Source: Homalodisca vitripennis (lineage: Eukaryota > Arthropoda > Insecta > Hemiptera > Cicadellidae). Taken from it: a stretch of DNA of 64,000 nt. How positions within the stretch are numbered: the first letter of the stretch is position 1; each line of letters opens with the position of its first letter. Below the pieces are notes generated by a model, which saw nothing but the letters and a program-made list of their open reading frames with translations, ran no database searches and was not told where the DNA came from. Below are positions 58,173 through 64,000 of this stretch, one piece after another. The stretch is from assembly GCF_021130785.1 (NCBI RefSeq), contig NC_060209.1, positions 22,382,001-22,446,000 on the forward strand, read 5' to 3'. The translations under genes and the position numbers were made by a program.

Positions 58173-59039
58173 TGTACCGAATGACGATTACACATGTGGG
58201 TGGTGACTTCTGAGGTCGTAGTAATAAATACTCGAATTGCAAACTTTACTTATAAGTTCAATTTAATTAATGTAACTTACAAGCACCACTTTTAGTTGGT
58301 AAATTAAATGTATGCCTTGCCACGTTGCTGCCAATTAGAGTACAAGAACTAAAAATGTATATCTGATAGGTGGGCCTAAAATATCCAGTGTTCTATGCAA
58401 TTATGCCTTCGATATTTTACTTTATAAAACTTTAAGATTTTACTTCCCTTCGCAATATGTAGACTCACAACCCGGGAGTCGGCGTCTTGGCACGAGACAT
58501 TGAAGCTGTAGTCTAAGAAGGGTTATTTCTAGTCGGTAATTACTAGAAGAGGAGTAGAAGTTACGAAAGTGGTAGCCATCTACTCAAATAATACGTGAGC
58601 TCGCCTAAAACAAATTCGCGACGGTATTAGCCATTTAATGAGACAAAAAACTTATCACAACGTGCTCGTCAGAAGGACGACGCCACCAGTTGTATTCATT
58701 TCAATCAAGCAAATAAAAGATCTTCAAGGGTAAGTTACTTTACTATTTACAACTTTACTTTACGTTACATTCATTTTTATATGTTTGGCATCAAAGGGCT
58801 AATTTAATAATACGAAAATATAAATTTTACTAACGGACATAGCGCGCGAGGTGAAATCGGTCACGTAGTTGGGCTGCTACAAAGGGTTGGAATAAAATAT
58901 TCATACGCGTGCCAATTAGTTAGTTAGTCCGCCGATAATTTAGTTCCGGAACATTGGATAAAAAAAATAATATTAAGTTGTACTGGCTAACTAGGTTGTG
59001 AAATGTTGCATTATATAAAATGGACTAACTAACGGTACA
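58173..59039 (+). mobile_element. 867-bp solo-LTR-like insertion in the satellite
   Basis: Starts TGTACCG and ends CGGTACA, a 7-bp terminal inverted repeat with TG...CA ends. The satellite sequence AGGG is duplicated on both sides (58169-58172 and 59040-59043), and removing one copy plus the insert restores the exact 61-bp phase. There is no coding sequence. A caagcaaataaaagatcttc polyadenylation-like site lies near 58710. TG...CA ends with a 4-bp duplication fit a solo LTR (Gypsy or BEL type). A nonautonomous Ginger-like DNA element, which also has TGT...ACA ends and 4-bp duplications, is the alternative. Confidence 0.75.
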
Positions 59040-59517
59040 AGGGAAAACAATCTAATTCAAGACTAACTGTTATATTGACTTGAGACAGCTATTGGTGAAG
59101 AAGGAAAACAATCTAATGCAAGACTAATTGTTATATTGACTAGAGACAGCTAATCGGTGAAGAGAGAAAACACTATGTGATTCAAGACTAACTGTTATAA
59201 TGACTTGAGACAGCTATTGGTGAAGAGGGAAAACAATCTAATTCAAGACTAACTGTTATATTGACTTGAGACAGCTATTGGTGAAGAGGGAAAACAATAT
59301 AATTCAAGTCTAACTGTTATATTGACTTGAGATAGCTATTGGTGAAGAGGGAAAACAATCTAATTCAAGACTAACTGTTATATTGACTTGAGACAGCTAT
59401 TGGTGAAGAGAGAAAACACTATGTGATTCAAGACTAACTGTTATAATGACTTAAGACAGCTATTGGTGAAGAGATAAAACAATCTAATTCAAGACTGACA
59501 TGCTGTATTAACTTGAT
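59040..59517. repeat. 61-bp satellite, second block (about 7-8 copies)
   Basis: Continuation of the array left of the insertion, but more diverged (actatgtgattcaag and agagagaaaac variants, two of them repeated 240 bp apart). Divergence rises towards the right edge, as expected at an array margin. Confidence 0.97.
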
Positions 59518-59749
59518 ACAGATAATTGGATATTAAAAACACCACCAAACATTAATCTTGATAAAGAAACTATTAAACTGAGTTTATTCATTAATTTAGG
59601 CTATTTACAGATGGATTTGCCCAGGATACAGTTTAAAATCTCGTACTAACATTTTATATGTTTTAATGTTAATAAACACATTCCTGTTTGTCAATATTTT
59701 AAACATGACAGAATTGTTACAAATATCTCACAATGTCAAAACCCCCGTT

Positions 59750-59999
59750 AGCTGAACTCAAACAGATTAATTTGTTAGGTTTCAGTAAGGATTTAATTAA
59801 ATATTGATGAGGTTCCCAAACGATAGAGGCAACACTGTATAATGAAACAGAGTGGTTGCGTGGGTGGCTGAAGGCTGGTAGGAGGGCAACAGGGGGGCGG
59901 CCGGAGGGTGGCAGGAGGGTGGCAGGAGCGGGTGTGAGGGTGTGACGACCTGTTGCCTTCCATTGGGAGAAACATTTAATTCATAATCAATATGATCAT
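59750..59999 (+). repeat. 230-250-bp interspersed repeat, copy 2
   Basis: Partner of 40700-40930: same AT-rich ends, same gaggcaaca...tgttgcc inverted pair, and an expanded purine-rich centre with tandem ggagggtggca units. Confidence 0.7.
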
Positions 60000-60075
60000 T
60001 TTCCTCCTGACGACTTATTTCCCTAATTCTTTCAAATCCTCCTTTGTTCCTTGTTCCAGCTCATTCCGACTCTAC

Positions 60076-61900
60076 TAAATCAAATCAAATCAAATTACTC
60101 TTTATTTTCAAATATACAATGATTACAATTACATGATTATTATTATGAAAATACCGTCACATGGGCCGAGGCCTGTGCGTGACGGCGAGCTCTTATTTAC
60201 AACAATTTTAGTAGAACAGACTTTTTTTTAATCCATACAATAAGCAAAATTCAGCTCACACAATCAGTCCCACAAAATAAAATAAAATAAAAGTTACGAA
60301 AACAAAAATATCTAAGCAAGCGGTTGAACATGTTGTATATGCTGACACGACGGCACAGCAACTGAAAGTACAGTAGTAATAGTAAATGTAGTTAATAACG
60401 GTAAGTGGGAGTGAGGAGAGACTCAGCGTTATCAGAGCCGACCATCCGCAGCCAGGTAGTAATCAGTCGTTTGAACAGACCAGTTGGTTCGGCCCGCAGG
60501 TCCCTTATCACTGGAGGCAAGCGCCTGTACAATGTACTCGCCACGTAGTATGCGTTCGTCAGGTTCACAGTCATCTCGATGACAGGAGCCCGCACACCAC
60601 CCCCCACAGCGGCCCTGGTAGAGTAGCTGTGAGTAGTTCGACCGAGTACCGCCTCCCTGTGCCTATAGGTGTAGACCATCACATTCCTAATATACAACTG
60701 ACGGATCGTGAGAATATCTGATTCTATGAACAACTGATTTGATGAAAAACGTTTAGGTTTATTTAGAGCTGCCTTGAGTATAGATTTCTGAATAACATTT
60801 AATGGATCAATGATAGTTTTGAACGCCCCTCCCCACGCTATTATTCCATACTGTAAAATAGACTGAACATATGCAAAATAGACAGTTTTTAATTCATTAT
60901 AATTTAAAATTTGCCCTAACTGGTAAAACACGTATATCATTTTTCTAAGTTTAGGTTTTAAATAATTAATGTGAGGTTCCCATCTAAGTTTTTTATCAAT
61001 AATTATACCTAGGTACTTGTACTGGTCCACCCTCTCGATAGGCTGGCAGTGACAGGCGGTGTTAACTGAATCGCCGCACGAGTGCAGTACTAATTGCAGC
61101 TCCGCGGGTGGCTCACTCACATTCCTTAATGCGATTGGTAAAAGTTTTGTTTTACTGACGTTCACGGTTAGAATGTTAGAAAGAAACCAATTTTGTATTT
61201 GCGTTAGCTCGTTCGAAGCAACCTGGTAAACTTCTTGCCAGGTTCTTCCTTTGAAAACAATTACTGTGTCATCAGCGAACAGTTGTAACATTCCAGTAAT
61301 ATTTAGCTTTACTATGTTGTTTATATAAACGAGAAAGAGTAATGGACCAAGTGTACTTCCTTGAACGACGCCATAATTTACTTCCAATGGACTACTATTT
61401 CGATTATTTATTATTACAAATTGCTTCCGATCAGTTAAATAACTTTCGAACCATTGTAATGCAATTCCTCTTACACTAACATATTGTAATTTATTAATCA
61501 ACAAATTTCTGTCAATTGAATCGAAGGCTTTAGCTAAGTCCACGAAAACTAAGAGAATTTTAAAATGTTCATTTAGTAAATGCATTATTTGTTTATTAAT
61601 TTTGAAAAAGGCGTCTGAAGTATTTGTTCCCTGTCTAAAAACAAATTGTAATTCCGATATTAAGTTGTTGGATTCTAAATAATTTTGAAATTGTTTTTTA
61701 CACATTTCTCAAGCACTTTACCGATTACACTAAGCAAGGAGATAGGTCTATAGTTGTTCGTGTCCGATTTGCTGTTTCCCTTGTGTAACGGAATAACTTT
61801 AGCCAGTTTAAGTCTTTCGGGGAAAATGCCAGAAGTTAGACTAAGCTTAATTAAATGTTTGAGAGGAGGAACGTTTACTAAAAAGTGAATAAAAGTAAAC
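60076..61900 (-). mobile_element. 5'-truncated non-LTR retrotransposon (LINE)
   Basis: Minus-strand element with 3' tail TTTGA x3-4 (60076-60095 on plus), AATAAA just before it, a roughly 300-bp 3' UTR and the RT half of ORF2. Sequence homologous to RT (VNVPPLKHLIKLSLTSGIFP) is still readable at 61840-61890, then is lost. The 5' part of the RT, the endonuclease and ORF1 are missing, the usual result of incomplete target-primed reverse transcription. It is the least decayed LINE in the window. Confidence 0.88.
60392..61705 (-). CDS. LINE reverse transcriptase, C-terminal 437 codons (partial ORF2)
   Basis: Copies element RNA into DNA at the target site. Visible in order: RT motif A LVFVDLAKAFDSIDRNLL (residues about 51-68), motif B YGVVQGSTLGPLLFLVYINN (about 111-130), motif C LQLFADDTVIV with both catalytic Asp (about 140-150), motif D NVSKTKLLPI, motif E YKYLGIIIDKKLRW, the thumb (AYVQSILQYGIIAWGG) and a C-terminal domain ending TPTYRY. 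There are no internal stops. The first Met is not the real start: homologous RT sequence continues upstream in another frame (GIFPERLKLAKVIPLHKGN, NNYRPISLLSVIGKVLEK, 61705-61890). The frames are separated by a single missing A in an A6 run near 61689-61694. Closest to the CR1/L2/Jockey superfamily; clade not fixed. Confidence 0.9.
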   Translation of the reverse strand: MCKKQFQNYLESNNLISELQFVFRQGTNTSDAFFKINKQIMHLLNEHFKILLVFVDLAKAFDSIDRNLLINKLQYVSVRGIALQWFESYLTDRKQFVIINNRNSSPLEVNYGVVQGSTLGPLLFLVYINNIVKLNITGMLQLFADDTVIVFKGRTWQEVYQVASNELTQIQNWFLSNILTVNVSKTKLLPIALRNVSEPPAELQLVLHSCGDSVNTACHCQPIERVDQYKYLGIIIDKKLRWEPHINYLKPKLRKMIYVFYQLGQILNYNELKTVYFAYVQSILQYGIIAWGGAFKTIIDPLNVIQKSILKAALNKPKRFSSNQLFIESDILTIRQLYIRNVMVYTYRHREAVLGRTTHSYSTRAAVGGGVRAPVIEMTVNLTNAYYVASTLYRRLPPVIRDLRAEPTGLFKRLITTWLRMVGSDNAESLLTPTYRY

Positions 61901-63243
61901 CTATACTTAATAGTTTAAATCCATATGGACGTTTGATCTTCATTAAAGTGCTTTAGTTTTTCTATTTAATTTATGATGTATAATGTGCCAAATTCAATTT
62001 TTCTTTTTAGGTATCTAGAAGTTGGAGTGATGAGTCAGTTAATGAGGACTAAGCCTTTTTTTGGGATTCCAATGTTTTAAGATATAGTATCCAATGTTCC
62101 ATTCATTGCTATCCAGGTAATGCGGAATTAATTTTTACATTTAGTCTCAAAAACTAATAATTTAACTTAAAAATACTTTCTTGGAATGTTGTTTTGTAAT
62201 TTTGAAATATGTTTTAGGTAGAAATGTTCTACGAATTATAGTTTGAAATTTTTCTTGAAAATATTTGAGGCTTTTGTTTAGACCGTTACTGATTGTTCAT
62301 GCTTGTTTCTATAAAAACTTCGCTGCTAAAAGTGTTTAAAGTTAGTACATATAACCCAAAACGTAATTTTATATCGTAATTTAGTTTCTATAATAATTTT
62401 AAATATGTTTAAAATGTATGCACTCAAATGATATTAATTTACAACAATTACATTAAGTCTCTGAAAACACTCCAATTTACCTATGTATGAATAATCACAT
62501 GAGAGTAGTGATACTGCAATGAGATATGGATCAGTTAATGAAAAGTAAATAAATTATTATGAATTAACCATTAATATTATTATTAGGTTTTCACATTAAA
62601 ATTACTGATTTGTTTACATAGCTGTTCTTTATGGCAAAATATAACACTCTTTAGTGGAATTTCTGTTTTTATATTTAGTTCCTGCTTCTGTAAGCTGTCC
62701 AAAATGACACAGCGATTCGTTAATAAAAGTTAAAGGGGGAATTGACCCTCCTATTAGAAGGGTAGTAGTAGTATTAGATTCTTGTCGAGTCACAAATTAG
62801 ATGATAGACTTACGAAGTCCTTTTTCGAAAGATTGTTTTGTGAGTAAATCCACGCGACCATTGTCAACAGCATTATCATTCTTTGTCAGGGATATTGAAA
62901 ACCCATTTGTTTCGCTACCCACGCCCAACCCCCCCCCCCCTCCCCCCGACTATTGTCCTGCTACGGCTTACTTCTTTTTTATACTGGAATAAAGTTGAAG
63001 TTTCAAAATGTTGTGCAAGTTTATTACGTGTAATATGACAATATTAAACGCACTACGTTAAACCAGTATTAAAATATGATTTACTTTATTCAAGTTCAAG
63101 AGACACGAAATAAATCTTATCATATTGGATAGTTAATTGAAAACAAGTGTTGTAATAGAATCATTTATAATCAAAGTATAAGAAAATTATTGTGGCCTCA
63201 ATGTGCATAAATAATGTGACATTTTGCAAGGTTGTAAACGAAC
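61901..63243. other. Stretch without recognisable gene
   Basis: AT-rich; a C12 T C6 homopolymer tract lies near 62928-62947. Nothing else recognised. Confidence 0.4.
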
Positions 63244-63371
63244 GGTTGAAATTAGACCATTATCAGGGGATGTAGCACCTTGTCGACTGACAAATCAGCT
63301 GATAGAATTGCAAATGTAACACGCTTGCCAACATAACTGAACCAGGTTAGCCAACTTACCTTCATCGAAGT
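63244..63371 (+). repeat. LTR-like interspersed repeat, copy 2
   Basis: Partner of 44471-44603. About 170 bp further on, cagttaca|tttggaaggtgag near 63534-63553 resembles an LTR end followed by a TTTGG-type primer-binding start, so the copy may be an LTR of roughly 300 bp. No retrotransposon coding sequence follows in the window. Confidence 0.5.
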
Positions 63372-64000
63372 AACAACACTGTTATTTACAGTTTATATAA
63401 GACTATTTTTGGGCTTAATAAACTAGTCTTTATAGTTTTCTATTTCCTTTCGAAATTCTTTTCCAGAAGTATTCACCCAGATAGCTCTGATAGTTAAAAT
63501 AATAATTGAACTTTGTTAGATATTCCGACAAGAGCAGTTACATTTGGAAGGTGAGTAAATCATTAAACCCGGTTTAAGCTGTTCATTTGGTTTCCGCTGA
63601 GATCATCTAATGGAGAATTTTACTAATTTAGAAAGATGTCTAAATAGTAGCATATTATTTACATTACGTTAATGATACGTAAGGAGGGAGACATACTAAA
63701 TTAAAGTTCAGGAGCTCACGGCTTCTGACACTTCCTGGCCTCTGAAAGCTCCGCAAAACTGATATATTCCAGCTTTATATGTATGTAAATCATTTCAAAG
63801 CAAAAATATCATATAACAAAAAGTCGAGATACGTCTCTTTCAGTCGCTAGCTGTCATTTTGTATGTTCGATAAAAAAGTATTATCTCTAAAACTTGTTAA
63901 ACTAACGATACCACGTTTAGCACATAGTTTTAAGTAGGTAAGAGAAAAATATTAAAATAATTGTGTCACAGTATTTTCTTCAATGTCAACAAAATGGCGT
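63372..64000. other. Stretch without recognisable gene
   Basis: Nothing recognised apart from the possible LTR end described for 63244. A ccagaggcc-like patch (inverted) occurs at 63735-63760. Confidence 0.35.

Noticed and set aside
57072..59517. CRISPR-like array
   Set aside because: The 61-bp units abut each other with no unique spacers, and the context is eukaryotic; this is a satellite.

Overview
The window looks like AT-rich arthropod (most likely insect) nuclear DNA. The evidence is eukaryotic throughout: decayed non-LTR retrotransposons, Tc1/mariner, hAT, Mutator-like and PIF/Harbinger transposons, tRNA- and 5S-derived SINEs, long TA and TG microsatellites, and GT-AG splice signals. 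There are no bacterial operons, ribosome-binding sites or CRISPR arrays. I could not fix the species, and I found no complete, confidently identified host gene. The sequence reads as intergenic or intronic DNA in which mobile elements have been nested and broken repeatedly.

Layout. 0-10 kb: a mariner transposase relic (905-1640, minus), two minisatellites (32 bp and about 44 bp periods), a SINE fragment and a hairpin element. 10-16 kb: a 5S-derived SINE, a LINE reverse-transcriptase (RT) relic, a foldback element and a long-TIR element carrying a 215-bp repeat. 16-20 kb: the only segments that might be host coding sequence (minus strand, 17.3-18.3 kb and about 19.1 kb), none identified. 20-31 kb: a LINE whose RT lacks its catalytic middle, further copies of the repeats above, an hAT relic and a TIR element. 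32.4-36.3 kb: a GC-rich minisatellite beside a 3.3-kb PIF/Harbinger element with 60-bp terminal inverted repeats and TAA target duplications. 37-47 kb: a 60-bp-period minisatellite that stays open as a reading frame, Helitron-like ends, a Mutator-like relic, a 40-bp CpG-rich minisatellite and a Tc1/mariner-like relic. 49-56 kb: a perfect 52-bp inverted repeat around a tRNA-like core, SINE and LINE fragments, and a (TG)~110 tract. 57-59.5 kb: a 61-bp satellite split by an 867-bp solo-LTR-like insertion. 60.1-61.9 kb: a 5'-truncated LINE with a 437-codon open RT frame.

How the parts relate. The only real multi-gene unit is the Harbinger element, with a DDE transposase on the minus strand and a MADF/BESS-type DNA-binding partner on the plus strand. 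Their exons interleave: the main transposase exon lies in the intron of the MADF gene, and the second MADF exon lies in the intron of the transposase. Both are now frameshifted. The other strong structural oddity is the 143-bp tRNA-like palindrome at 49 kb. Family calls come from motif recognition by eye, without database searches, and boundaries of decayed elements are approximate.
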